Shown: positions 53,236 through 61,743, counted from the first letter of the stretch. The stretch is DNA of 64,000 nt from Amycolatopsis orientalis DSM 43388 (GCF_000411975.1 NZ_ASXG01000126.1:1-64000), one strand, 5' to 3'. Program-made: numbers and translations. Notes: a model not told the origin generated them from the sequence alone.

Positions 53236-53685
53236 ATGCCGGGACCGGAGGACTTCGTCGCGCACCTGGGCCTGGAGCCGCTGCCGGCGGAGGGCGGCCG
53301 GTTCGCGCGGAGCTGGCGCGCGGACGAGGGTTCGGCGATCTATTACCTGCTCACCGCGCCGGAGATCTCCGCGCCGCACCGCCTCGACCGGGTCGAGGTG
53401 TTCGTGCACCACGCCGGTGCGCCCGCCCGGATGCTCTTGCTGCGTCCCGACGGCGAGGTGACGCGCCCGGTGCTGGGCAGCGACGTGGCCGCCGGACAGC
53501 GCCCGCAGGTGGTCGTGCCCGCCGGAACGTGGCAGGCGACGGTGCCGCTGGGCGCGTGGAGCCTGCTCGGCACCGTGGTGGTGCCGCCTTACACCGACGA
53601 CTGCGTGGAGTTCGCGGACCCGGCGACGCTGGCCGCGCGGTTTCCGGACGCCGCCGCCGATCTGGCCGCGCTAGGCCCCGGTTAG
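53236..53685 (+). CDS. cupin family protein (DUF985)
   Basis: 149 residues with the DUF985 layout: LGLEPLPAEGGRFARSWRA, then SAIYYLLTAPEISAPHRLDR and VFVHHAGAPARMLLL, ending with PAGTWQATVP and YTDDCVEFAD. These are small beta-barrel cupins, probably binding a sugar-like or other small ligand. It faces the DUF4262 gene with five bases between stops and lies inside the otherwise minus-strand recombination/secretion block. Confidence 0.85.
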   Translation: MPGPEDFVAHLGLEPLPAEGGRFARSWRADEGSAIYYLLTAPEISAPHRLDRVEVFVHHAGAPARMLLLRPDGEVTRPVLGSDVAAGQRPQVVVPAGTWQATVPLGAWSLLGTVVVPPYTDDCVEFADPATLAARFPDAAADLAALGPG

Positions 53686-53690
53686 CCGGG

Positions 53691-54212
53691 TCAGGGGCCG
53701 TCGACGCCGGGCGTCCAGCTCTCCGGGTCGCCGCTCTCGGTAAGCACCGGCTGCCATTCGGCGAAGCCCTCGGGCGCGTCGGCGTGCCACGGGAAGTGCC
53801 CGTCCGGCGTCGCGACGATCATCTGCAGCGCCGGGAAGTCGCCGTCCGGGTAGACGAGGAACGCGGACCCGAAGTACTCCGGGTAGTGCCCTTTCGCGAC
53901 GCGTTCGAAGACCACCGGCGCACCGTCGAAGAAATCCTCGTAGCGCTTGCCGACCTCGAAGATCTCGCCGTTGGCGGAACGGTCGACGTACGCGTCGAGC
54001 AGCACCGGGGCCATGTGGTCGGGCAGCCCGATCACGACGGCCTCCGGCACGTTGTGCAACGCCCACGCGCACGCGGTGAAGCAGTAGCCGGCCCCTTGGT
54101 CGTCGGCGGGCACGGCGATGACCGCGTTGCCCCGTTCCCGTGCCTGGGTTTCGATCCAGGCGATGAGGCTCTGCTCTTGCTCGGTGAGGGCGGAGGTCGT
54201 CACGGCGGACAT
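53691..54212 (-). CDS. DUF4262 domain protein
   Basis: 173 residues with the DUF4262 pattern: VPADDQGAGYCFTACAWALH, PEAVVIGLPDHMAPVLLDAY, and a late PQ/WH region (FALQ-like FPALQMIVATPDGHFPWH). The family is widespread in actinobacteria with unknown function. No signal peptide. The stretch upstream to 54317 contains its promoter and the yebC terminator, with no further gene. Confidence 0.82.
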   Translation of the reverse strand: MSAVTTSALTEQEQSLIAWIETQARERGNAVIAVPADDQGAGYCFTACAWALHNVPEAVVIGLPDHMAPVLLDAYVDRSANGEIFEVGKRYEDFFDGAPVVFERVAKGHYPEYFGSAFLVYPDGDFPALQMIVATPDGHFPWHADAPEGFAEWQPVLTESGDPESWTPGVDGP

Positions 54213-54317
54213 TCTGCCCCACCCGCGCGCTCGAGCCCAGTCCCCGCGCCGGTCATTTTTCCCGCCGCCCCAAGGATTTTCCCGGTTTCCCTTGTGCGGC
54301 AAGGGGAAACGCGGACG

Positions 54318-54352
54318 AAAAAGGCCGCGCCCCGGAGCGCCGGGACGCGGCC
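54318..54352 (-). terminator. Rho-independent terminator after yebC repeats
   Basis: A GC stem (GGCCGCG-TCCCGG against CCGGGG-CGCGGCC, minus-strand reading) is followed directly by TTTTT. It lies beyond the 80-bp repeats, so the yebC transcript should include all three repeat copies. Confidence 0.75.
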
Positions 54353-54367
54353 GTGTCGCGCGATTGG

Positions 54368-54610
54368 ATCAGTCCACTGCGGCCATGACCTCGTCGGACA
54401 CGCGGAATCCGGCACCGCGCGCAGACGTCGCCGATCCCACCGCCGAAATCAGTCCACCGCGGCCATGACCTCGTCGGAGACGTGGAATCCGCCACCGCGC
54501 GTAGACGTTGCCGATCCCACCGCCGAAATCAGTCCACTGCGGCCATGACCTCGTCGGACACGTCGAAGTTGGCGTAGACGTTCTGCACGTCGTCGCAGTC
54601 CTCGAGCGCG
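54368..54610 (-). repeat. 80-bp tandem repeat of the yebC 3' end
   Basis: The yebC ending (encoding about NVYANFDVSDEVMAAVD and its TGA) is followed by two more copies. The TGA triplets lie at 54529-54531, 54449-54451 and 54369-54371, an exact 80-bp step. The two extra copies are close to each other and carry the same ATTTCGGCGGTGGGATCGGC spacer. The copies are outside any ORF. Confidence 0.88.
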
Positions 54611-55284
54611 TCGATCAGCTTGAAGACCTTTTTCGCGCCCTCGACGTCGAGCGGCACGCTCACCGACGGGAGGAAGGTCAGCTCGGCGGATTCGTACTCG
54701 AACCCGGCCTCCTGCAGCGCCTTGCGCACCGGGACGAGGTCGGTGCCCTCGCAGACGATCTCGAAGTTGTCGTCGAGGTCGTTGACCTCCTCGGCCCCCG
54801 CGTCGAGGACGGCCATCAGGACGTCGTCCTCGGTCGCGTCCGCCTTGGGCATGAGCACGACGCCCTTGCGGTTGAACATGTACGCGACCGAACCCGGGTC
54901 GGCGAGCGAGCCGTTGTTGCGCGTGAGCGCGGTGCGGACCTCCATCGCGGCGCGGTTCTTGTTGTCGGTGAGGCACTCGATCAGCACCGCGACGCCGTTG
55001 GGGCCGTAGCCCTCGTACGTGATGGTCTGCCAGTCGGCGCCGCCCGCCTCCTCGCCGGCGCCGCGCTTGCGCGCGCGCTCGATGTTGTCCTGCGGGACGG
55101 AGTTCTTCTTCGCCTTCTGGATGGCGTCGTACAGCGTGGGGTTGCCGTCCGGGTCCCCCCCGCCGGTCCCGGTGCGGGCGGCGACCTCGATGTTCTTGAT
55201 CAGCCGCGCGAAGAGCTTGCCCCGCTTGGCGTCGAGGTTCGCCTTCTTGTGCTTCGTCGTGGCCCACTTGGAGTGGCCGCTCAT
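54529..55284 (-). CDS. yebC: YebC/PmpR family regulator or translation factor
   Basis: 251 residues with the conserved start SGHSKWATTKHKKANLDAKR and the YEGYGPNGVAVLIECLTDN segment. YebC-type proteins act in transcription regulation and, as shown for some members, relieve ribosome stalling at proline runs. RBS GGAAAG. Between pdxT and ruvC in the conserved actinobacterial order. Its 3' end is tandemly duplicated downstream. Confidence 0.95.
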   Translation of the reverse strand: MSGHSKWATTKHKKANLDAKRGKLFARLIKNIEVAARTGTGGGDPDGNPTLYDAIQKAKKNSVPQDNIERARKRGAGEEAGGADWQTITYEGYGPNGVAVLIECLTDNKNRAAMEVRTALTRNNGSLADPGSVAYMFNRKGVVLMPKADATEDDVLMAVLDAGAEEVNDLDDNFEIVCEGTDLVPVRKALQEAGFEYESAELTFLPSVSVPLDVEGAKKVFKLIDALEDCDDVQNVYANFDVSDEVMAAVD

Positions 55285-55343
55285 CTTTCCTCCATCTGTT
55301 CCCGCGGCCGCGTGCCTCCCGGCGCGGCCGCCGCAATCCTTGC

Positions 55344-55979
55344 TCAGGCTTTCCGCACGAGCTCGACGAACAGCCGGTGCACGCGCTCGTCCCGGGTGAT
55401 CTCCGGGTGGAACGCCGTGGCCACCACCGCCCCCTGCCGGACGGCGACGATCCTATCCGCCCTCGGCCCGTCGGGCGGGTCGTCCGGGTCGGGCACGGTG
55501 GCCAGCACCTCGACGCCGTCTCCGGCCTTCTCGACCCACGGGGCCCGGATGAACACCGCGTGCAGCGGCCCGCCGCCCACGCCGGCGAACGGGAGGTCGG
55601 CCTCGAAGGAGTCGACCTGCCTGCCGAACGCGTTGCGCCGCACGACCACGTCGAGCCCGCCGAGCTGCTGCTGGTCCGGGCGCCCGTCGAGCACCTGGCG
55701 GGCCAGCAGGATCATCCCGGCGCACGAGCCGAACGCCGGCAGGCCGCCGGCGATCCGCTCGCGCAGCGGTTCGAGCAGCTCGAAGGTCTCGAGCAGCCGC
55801 GACATCGTGGTGGACTCCCCGCCGGGCAGCACCAGGCCGTCCACTTCGGACAGCTCGGAGGGGCGGCGCACCGGAACCGCGCGAGCCCCCGCGCTCTCCA
55901 GCATCGCGACGTGCTCGCGCACGGCGCCTTGCAGGGCGAGCACGCCGACCGCCGGCCGTGCTCCCGTAGCTGTCGCCAC
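55344..55979 (-). CDS. pdxT: pyridoxal 5'-phosphate synthase glutaminase subunit
   Basis: 211 residues. Class I glutaminase supplying ammonia to PdxS for PLP synthesis. The nucleophile Cys is in GSCAGM near residue 86; the His-Glu pair is HPEIT near 194; the start VGVLALQGAVREH and LPGGESTTM are family motifs. GTG start with GGGAGG. It is divergent from pdxS rather than downstream of it. Confidence 0.93.
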   Translation of the reverse strand: MATATGARPAVGVLALQGAVREHVAMLESAGARAVPVRRPSELSEVDGLVLPGGESTTMSRLLETFELLEPLRERIAGGLPAFGSCAGMILLARQVLDGRPDQQQLGGLDVVVRRNAFGRQVDSFEADLPFAGVGGGPLHAVFIRAPWVEKAGDGVEVLATVPDPDDPPDGPRADRIVAVRQGAVVATAFHPEITRDERVHRLFVELVRKA

Positions 55980-56141
55980 CAAACCTCCCGTGAGACGTTC
56001 ACTCCAGCTTAGGGGGACCGTCCGGAACGCAACCGGGCAGGTCAGGCGGGCAGCGCCGGGGTGCCCGCCCACCCCGGGAGCGCTCCGGCGGCCGGTCGCG
56101 AGCCGGCGTGAAGTGGACTGCTGAAATCTGTCGCCAGTGGC

Positions 56142-56154
56142 CACCTCAAAGGTG
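56142..56154. promoter_or_regulatory. CACCT-CAA-AGGTG dyad between pdxT and pdxS
   Basis: A small perfect inverted repeat in the 413-bp gap (55980-56392) between the divergent PLP genes; overlapping ACCGGT repeats follow. No MocR/PdxR regulator is adjacent. The rest of the gap shows no gene. Confidence 0.3.
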
Positions 56155-56392
56155 ATCTCCACCGGTACCGGACCGGCTCCGGTGCTTCGGGCCGGTCCCG
56201 TCTGCCATGGTAGGCCGATGCGGAAGACCCAGGTCAACGCTTCCCTCCCGAAAAGTGACCCAACGCAAGCAGAGCGATCAGCGCCGGAAGTGGCCTTCCG
56301 AGATAGCCGCGAAATGGCCTGCCTCAGCGGTCCACCGTCGTCTTACGCTGGAAGAGAAGACCACTTCCGCTCCCCCGAGAAAGGCCCGCAAG

Positions 56393-57304
56393 GTGTCGCA
56401 GCAGCAGAACGCCGAACCCCAGACCGTCACCGGCACCGCGAAGGTGAAGCGCGGCATGGCGGAGATGCTCAAGGGCGGCGTGATCATGGACGTCGTGACC
56501 GCCGAGCAGGCGAAGATCGCCGAGGACGCCGGCGCGGTCGCCGTTATGGCGCTGGAGCGCGTCCCCGCGGACATCCGCGCCCAGGGCGGCGTCGCGCGGA
56601 TGAGCGACCCGGACCTGATCGACGGCATCATCGAGGCCGTCTCCATCCCGGTCATGGCCAAGGCGCGGATCGGGCACTTCGTCGAGGCCCAGGTGCTGCA
56701 GTCGCTCGGCGTCGACTACATCGACGAGTCCGAGGTGCTCACCCCCGCCGACTACGCGAACCACATCGACAAGTGGGCGTTCACCGTGCCGTTCGTGTGC
56801 GGCGCGACCAATCTGGGCGAAGCCCTGCGCCGGATCACCGAGGGCGCGGCGATGATCCGCTCGAAGGGCGAGGCGGGCACCGGCGACGTCTCGAACGCGA
56901 CCACGCACATGCGCAAGATCCGCGCCGAGATCCGCCGCCTGCAGTCCCTGCCGGAGGACGAGCTGTTCGTCGCGGCCAAGGAGCTGCAGGCCCCGTACGA
57001 GCTCGTCCGCGAGGTGGCCGAAGCGGGCAAGCTGCCGGTCGTCCTCTTCACCGCGGGCGGCATCGCCACCCCGGCCGACGCGGCGATGATGATGCAGCTG
57101 GGCGCCGAGGGCGTGTTCGTGGGTTCGGGCATCTTCAAGTCCGGCAACCCGGCGCAGCGCGCGGAGGCGATCGTGAAGGCGACCACCTTCCACGACGACC
57201 CGGACGTGCTGGCGAAGGTGTCGCGCGGGCTGGGCGAAGCGATGGTCGGGATCAACGTCGAAGACGTCCCGGAACCGCACCGGCTCGCCGAGCGGGGCTG
57301 GTGA
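56393..57304 (+). CDS. pdxS: pyridoxal 5'-phosphate synthase subunit PdxS
   Basis: 303 residues. It condenses ribose 5-phosphate, glyceraldehyde 3-phosphate and ammonia to PLP. Family landmarks: KRGMAEMLKGGVIMDVV, VPADIRAQGGVARMSDP, VMAKARIGHFVEAQ with an active-site Lys, IDESEVLTPAD, and AGGIATPADAAMMMQLGAEG. The GTG start fits the family N-terminus; an upstream in-frame ATG would add an Arg-rich, unconserved 62 residues. A perfect hairpin follows the stop. Confidence 0.95.
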   Translation: MSQQQNAEPQTVTGTAKVKRGMAEMLKGGVIMDVVTAEQAKIAEDAGAVAVMALERVPADIRAQGGVARMSDPDLIDGIIEAVSIPVMAKARIGHFVEAQVLQSLGVDYIDESEVLTPADYANHIDKWAFTVPFVCGATNLGEALRRITEGAAMIRSKGEAGTGDVSNATTHMRKIRAEIRRLQSLPEDELFVAAKELQAPYELVREVAEAGKLPVVLFTAGGIATPADAAMMMQLGAEGVFVGSGIFKSGNPAQRAEAIVKATTFHDDPDVLAKVSRGLGEAMVGINVEDVPEPHRLAERGW

Positions 57305-57329
57305 CCGCTCGGCCTGAGGCAGTTTCCGA

Positions 57330-57365
57330 CGCGAACGGCGAGGGCATCGTCCCTCGCCGTTCGCG
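57330..57365 (+). terminator. terminator hairpin after pdxS
   Basis: Perfect 15-bp stem (CGCGAACGGCGAGGG and its complement) with a six-base loop CATCGT, 26 bp after the pdxS stop and before the convergent DUF6010-like gene. Likely bidirectional. Confidence 0.75.
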
Positions 57366-57392
57366 TGCGGCCGGCCCATTCGCCAGGTGCGC

Positions 57393-57785
57393 TCAAACGG
57401 CGCTTTTCACCCGGAATTCCTTCGCCGATCTTCCGCCGGAAAAGCACCAGATCGCGATCACCGGGTCGCAGATCGCGCAGCCCAGCGACGAGGTGTGCGC
57501 GAACGGGAGGATCGGCGCGCCCTTGAGGTGGTGCAGCACGTCCAGGGTCGTGTGCAGCAGCCAGGCGACGCCGATGAACGCCCAGGATTTCAGGCCGCGG
57601 TCGGCGCAGTAGGTCACCGCGGCGGTGAAAGCCAGCTCCCAGGGCCCGAACGCGCCGCTGCTCAGGTAGGCGGCTCCGGCGCCCGCGACCATGACCGCGT
57701 TGAGGCGGCGGCGGTGCGGCTCGGCGATGAAGGAGTTGAGCACGCAGTAGGCAATGCCGATGAGGATGGCGGAAACAACGATCAC
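57393..57785 (-). CDS. DUF6010-like four-helix membrane protein
   Basis: 130 residues with four hydrophobic segments and polar motifs inside them: SFIAEPHRRRLNAVMVAGAG, LHTTLDVLHHLKGAPILPFA and SSLGCAICDPVIAIWCF. The His/Asp cluster in LDVLHHLKG suggests a metal or proton role. Family assignment to DUF6010 is from overall pattern. Function unknown. The ATG or GTG start near 57785 lies just after the AraC gene's stop region. Confidence 0.72.
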   Translation of the reverse strand: MIVVSAILIGIAYCVLNSFIAEPHRRRLNAVMVAGAGAAYLSSGAFGPWELAFTAAVTYCADRGLKSWAFIGVAWLLHTTLDVLHHLKGAPILPFAHTSSLGCAICDPVIAIWCFSGGRSAKEFRVKSAV

Positions 57786-57859
57786 AGCGGAACGCTATGG
57801 TCGCCGGCCTCGTCGCGGAACCGGCCGGAGAGACAGGTTCCGCCGGGATCTTGCCACCT

Positions 57860-58687
57860 TTATTCTCCCTCCGGCACATGCCGTGCCTGCCATTGCCCGG
57901 GGCGGATGCCGGTCTGGTGCCGGAAGAACGCCGAGAAGTTCGACGGGTCGGGGAATCCCAGCCGCTCCCCGCAGCGGGCCGCGCTGAGCCGGTCGTGTGC
58001 GAGGAGTCGCTTGGCCTCCAGCACCAGGCGTTCGGACAGGTAGTCCTTGCCGGTGCGGCCGGTCGCCGCTTGGACGCTGCGCGTCAGGGTCCGCGAGGAA
58101 TAGCCGAGTTTGCGCGCGTAGTGGGCGACGTCGTGGTGGCCGCGGAAATCCTCCTCCACCGCGGCGCGGAATCGGTGAAAAAGACGGTGTCCGGTGTCGA
58201 CGCCGGATGGCGGAGCGAGTCGCAACAGCAACGCGGACAGCACCAGGCCGAGCAGATCGCCGGTGTGCGCGTCCGGCGCGCCAGTCTCACTGCGGAGATG
58301 CGCGAGCGCGGCAGTGATCAGCGGCCACTGCTCGGCGTCGGCGGTCCAGCACGCCGACGCACTCGGGCCGGCCGCCAGTTCACGCCCGCCGGCGACCGGC
58401 GCGGTGGGCACGAACAGCACCAGATCTCCGGCTAGGTCGCCGAGGTCGTCCCAGCGGTGCACGACGCCGGGCCGGATCCACACCACGCTTCGAGCGGCCA
58501 GCGGACAGTCGGCGAAGTCGGCGGAAACGCTGCCGTGTCCGCGTCGGACCACCCCGAGGACGTGGAAGTCGGCCCGTTCGGTCGTTCCGCTGTTCAGCCG
58601 CCGCAGCTTGGCGAAGGACATCATCTCGACCGGCGCACTCCGCGGCGGCTGATAGGTGAGCTGACGAATTCGGGGCACGTTATCCAT
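57860..58687 (-). CDS. AraC family transcriptional regulator
   Basis: 275 residues. The N-terminal about 120 form a cupin-like ligand domain (FHVLGVVRRGHGSVSADFAD, WIRPGVVHRWDDLGD); the C-terminal about 100 are the double helix-turn-helix (DVAHYARKLGYSSRTLTRSV and ARCGERLGFPDPSNFSAFFR). It is divergent from the alpha/beta hydrolase gene with 94 bp between, so it likely regulates it. The ATG has no strong ribosome binding site. Confidence 0.9.
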   Translation of the reverse strand: MDNVPRIRQLTYQPPRSAPVEMMSFAKLRRLNSGTTERADFHVLGVVRRGHGSVSADFADCPLAARSVVWIRPGVVHRWDDLGDLAGDLVLFVPTAPVAGGRELAAGPSASACWTADAEQWPLITAALAHLRSETGAPDAHTGDLLGLVLSALLLRLAPPSGVDTGHRLFHRFRAAVEEDFRGHHDVAHYARKLGYSSRTLTRSVQAATGRTGKDYLSERLVLEAKRLLAHDRLSAARCGERLGFPDPSNFSAFFRHQTGIRPGQWQARHVPEGE

Positions 58688-58781
58688 TTTTCACCATGCC
58701 CGGTCCCTCCTCAGCAATGCGCCCGCGCACCCCGCCCGGTTGACTCGATGCTGCGAAATCGACCGAGACAAGGACATCCCT

Positions 58782-59648
58782 ATGACCACGAGCACCTCGC
58801 TCCAGCTTCCCCGCTACGACTACCGTCCGGGCAACGGTCCAGTGCTGGTCTTTCTTCACTACTGGGGCGGCTCGGCGCGCACCTGGCAGCCGGTGCTCGA
58901 CCGGCTGCCGCGGCGTGCCGCATTGACCGTCGATCTGCGCGGGTGGGGACGCTCGCGCGACCTGCCCGGCCCCTACACCCTCGAGCAGCTCGCGCACGAC
59001 ACCCGTGCGGTGCTCGCCCATGCCAGGGTGAGCGAATACGTCCTGGTCGGGCATTCGATGGGCGGCAAGGTGGCGCAGCTGGTGGCCGCGGCGCGTCCCG
59101 CAGGGCTCGCTGGCCTCGTCCTCGTCGCACCGGGACCGGCCAAGCCCGCCGCGGCGGTGACCCCCGAGTACCAGGAAGCGTTGTCGCACGCCTACGACTC
59201 CGACGAGTCGACCGCAGCCGCCCGCGACACGGTTCTCACCGCCGCCCCGCTGAGCGAGACACTGAAAGCACAGATCGCGGAAGACTCCCGTGCCAGCAAC
59301 GAAGAAGCCCGGCTCGTCTGGCCACGGCAAGGAATCGCCGCGGACATCAGCGACGCGGCGCGCGCCATCGACGTTCCCGTCCTGGTCGTCGCGGGCGAGC
59401 ACGACCGAGTGGAGCCGCCCGAGGTGCTGCGCAGCAACCTGCTGCCGTACCTGGCCAACGCGAGCCTGACCGTCCTCCCCGGCTGCGGCCATCTCGTGCC
59501 GCTGGAAGCGCCGGACGCACTCGCTCAGGTGCTCCGGCGACACGCTCGTGCGCGTGGCCGGGCCTACCTCCACAATGGACAAACGGCACCCCTACCGCAC
59601 CCCCTGAACGACGGGAACGTGCGGTATCATCTCGGTTACCAACGGTAA
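58782..59648 (+). CDS. alpha/beta-fold hydrolase
   Basis: 288 residues. The catalytic triad is visible: Ser in VGHSMGGKVAQ, Asp in VAGEHDRVEPP and His in GCGHLVPLEAP. An oxyanion region FLHYWGGSARTW lies near residue 25. The family includes non-haem peroxidases, esterases and haloalkane-dehalogenase-like enzymes. RBS AAGGACA. The last about 28 residues, after the natural end of the fold, contain the next gene's promoter-like dyad and may be a readthrough tail. Confidence 0.87.
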   Translation: MTTSTSLQLPRYDYRPGNGPVLVFLHYWGGSARTWQPVLDRLPRRAALTVDLRGWGRSRDLPGPYTLEQLAHDTRAVLAHARVSEYVLVGHSMGGKVAQLVAAARPAGLAGLVLVAPGPAKPAAAVTPEYQEALSHAYDSDESTAAARDTVLTAAPLSETLKAQIAEDSRASNEEARLVWPRQGIAADISDAARAIDVPVLVVAGEHDRVEPPEVLRSNLLPYLANASLTVLPGCGHLVPLEAPDALAQVLRRHARARGRAYLHNGQTAPLPHPLNDGNVRYHLGYQR

Positions 59649-59649
59649 C
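59635..59649. promoter_or_regulatory. GTTACC-AAC-GGTAAC dyad
   Basis: Perfect 6-base inverted repeat overlapping the stop codon of the hydrolase gene and lying ten bases before the LLM oxidoreductase start. TATCAT just upstream could be a -10. A TetR-type operator is plausible; no such regulator adjoins. Confidence 0.45.
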
Positions 59650-59658
59650 GTCGGGCGC

Positions 59659-60708
59659 ATGAAAATCGGACTTAACATCGGCTATTGGGGCGCCGGCAAC
59701 GACTCGACAAACCTCGAACTGGCCCGGGAGGCCGACCGGCTCGGGTTTTCGGTCGTGTGGGTGGCCGAGGCGTACGGTTCGGACGCCGCGACGGTGCTCG
59801 GCTGGCTCGCCGCGCGCACCGAGCGCATCGACCTCGGCAGCGCGATCCTGCAGATCCCGGCCCGCCGCCCGACGATGACCGCGATGACCGCCGCGACGCT
59901 GGACAATCTGTCCGGCGGCAGATTCCGGCTCGGGCTCGGCGTTTCCGGTCCGCAGGTGTCCGAAGGCTGCTACGGCGTCCCGTTCGGGAAACCGGTGCAG
60001 CGCACCCGGGAATACGTCGACATCGTCGGCAAAGCGCTGCGCTGCGAACGGGTCCGGCACCACAGCACGCACTTCCAGCTCCCGCTGCCCGGCGGCCCGG
60101 GCAAGGCGCTGCCGCTCGCCGTGCCGCCCGTGCGCGAGCACATCCCGCTCTATCTCGCTTCCCTGGGCCCGAAAAACCTGGAACTCACCGGCGAAATCGC
60201 CGACGGCTGGCTCGGCCTGTTCTTCTCCCCCGAGCACGGCCGGGAATCCCTGGACCGGATCCGCGCCGGCCGCGCGAAAATCGGCGCCACGCTCGACGGA
60301 TTCGACGTGGTGACCACCGCCCCGCTGGCCGTCGGCGACGACTGGCGCTCGGCGGCCGACCACGCCCGCCCCTACGTCGCCGGATTCGTCGGCGGAGCGG
60401 GCAGCCGCAAGCAGAACTTCTACCGAGACCTCGTGGCCCGCATGGGTTACGCGTCCGCCGCGGACGAAATCCGCGACCGGTACCTGACCATGGACTACGC
60501 CGGGGCGATGGCCGCGATCCCGGCGGAATTCCTGGACGCGACGTCGCTGCTCGGCCCGAAGGACCGGATCGCCGACCGGATGCGCGCCCTGGCCGAAGCC
60601 GGGGTCACCACGCTCGCGCTCTCGCCCACGCATCCGGAACCGGAGGCCAGCAAGGCCGCGTTGCGCGTGGCGGCCGAAGCCCTCGACGCGTCCGGGGTCG
60701 GTGACTGA
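59659..60708 (+). CDS. LLM class F420-dependent oxidoreductase
   Basis: 349 residues of the luciferase-like (LLM) TIM-barrel family. Start MKIGLNIGYWGAGNDSTN and SVVWVAEAYGSDAATVLGWL, then AILQIPARRPTMTAMTAATL and RFRLGLGVSGPQVSEGCYG are typical of F420-dependent mycobacterial and actinomycete members. The flavin or deazaflavin and substrate are not fixed by sequence, although F420 is likely in this lineage. It faces the APH-like gene. Confidence 0.88.
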   Translation: MKIGLNIGYWGAGNDSTNLELAREADRLGFSVVWVAEAYGSDAATVLGWLAARTERIDLGSAILQIPARRPTMTAMTAATLDNLSGGRFRLGLGVSGPQVSEGCYGVPFGKPVQRTREYVDIVGKALRCERVRHHSTHFQLPLPGGPGKALPLAVPPVREHIPLYLASLGPKNLELTGEIADGWLGLFFSPEHGRESLDRIRAGRAKIGATLDGFDVVTTAPLAVGDDWRSAADHARPYVAGFVGGAGSRKQNFYRDLVARMGYASAADEIRDRYLTMDYAGAMAAIPAEFLDATSLLGPKDRIADRMRALAEAGVTTLALSPTHPEPEASKAALRVAAEALDASGVGD

Positions 60709-60730
60709 CCCCATGGTCGAGTTCGAGAGG

Positions 60731-60749
60731 ACAGTCCACAATAGACTGT
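60731..60749. promoter_or_regulatory. ACAGTC-N7-GACTGT dyad
   Basis: Perfect 6-base inverted repeat in the 138-bp gap between the convergent LLM and APH-like genes. It could be a weak terminator; no start codon follows closely. Confidence 0.3.
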
Positions 60750-60846
60750 GAGGTGTTTGGTTCCCGCCGCCGCGGTCGGCCAGGTCGCGCTCAGTCCGTC
60801 CGGCCCGGCGGCAGACGACCCCGAGTTCGCCAAAGCACTGATCAGG

Positions 60847-61743
60847 TCACCAACCTTTCAGGACACGATCCAGCGCGGCCCGGCCCAACGATCCCCAATG
60901 CGATTTGCCGCCGGGCAGGCCCTTCTCTCCGTTCTGTCCCATGAGGATCAGGAAAAGGCACTTCATCGCGGCCAGCCCGCGGGCGCGCCGGATCGCCGAT
61001 TCGTCCGCGCGTGCGTAGCTTTCGAAGAACCGCGCGGCTGTGCCCGCCGGCAGCAACACCCAGGCGGCGGCGAGGTCCCACGCCGGATCCCCGGCGAACA
61101 GGTCGCCGAAGTCCACGACCCCCGCGAGGGTTCCTTCTGAGACAACGACATTCGCCGGATGGAGGTCGCCGTGCACCCACACCGGCGGACCCTTCCACCC
61201 GCGGGCCGCGACAGCGTCTTCCTATACCGCTCGGGTTTCGCTCGCGATGTCGTCGAGAGCGACCGCCTCGAGGAATTGTTCGAAGCCGCCAGTGCACTCC
61301 TTCGGATGGGCACCACGATCCGGCGAGATCGGCGCGTCGGCGGGGGCCTCGGCGTGAAGGGCTCGGAGGAAGCCCGCCAGCGTGTCGGCCGCGTGGGTGC
61401 CGCGGCTGATCGTGCCGTGGTCGAGCGGTTCGCCGGCGACCCAGGTCATCACGGTCCAGTGCTTCGGGAAACGCTTGGACGGTTCCCCCAACCGCACCGG
61501 AACCGGCACCGGGAGCGGCAGGTGCGGGGCCAGGACCGGCAGCCACCGCCGTTCCTTGAACTGGAGCCGCGGCGTGGGGTCCCTGCGCTGCATGCGGACA
61601 GCCAGTTCGTCCCCGAGACGCCACATCTGGTTGCCCCAGCCGCCCGCGACCTCGCGGATCGGCAGACCGGCCAGGTCCGGATGCTGGTCCCGGAGCAGGT
61701 CGCGGACCAGGTCCGCGGTGATCGCGATCTCCGGGCCGGTCAT
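60847..61743 (-). pseudogene. aminoglycoside phosphotransferase-like gene with in-frame TAG
   Basis: Reads as one 298-codon phosphotransferase frame broken by a single TAG at 61222-61224. The first part runs from MTGPEIAITADLVRDLL through an ATP-lobe RMQRRDPTPRLQFKERRWLP; after the TAG the same frame continues EDAVAARGWKGPPVWVHGDL, with Brenner motif VHGDLHPANVVV and metal motif VDFGDLFAGDP. Relatives commonly have Trp at this place, one base from TAG (TGG). Either a recent inactivation, a sequencing error or readthrough. If repaired, a kinase for an aminoglycoside-like or small-molecule hydroxyl. Confidence 0.85.

Noticed and set aside
56207..56392. Longer pdxS start
   Set aside because: The added residues are Arg/Lys/Pro-rich and do not resemble the PdxS N-terminus, which fits GTG 56393.
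60748..61140. Plus-strand frame opposite the APH-like gene
   Set aside because: Antisense to a frame with Brenner and metal motifs; no start signal or family pattern.
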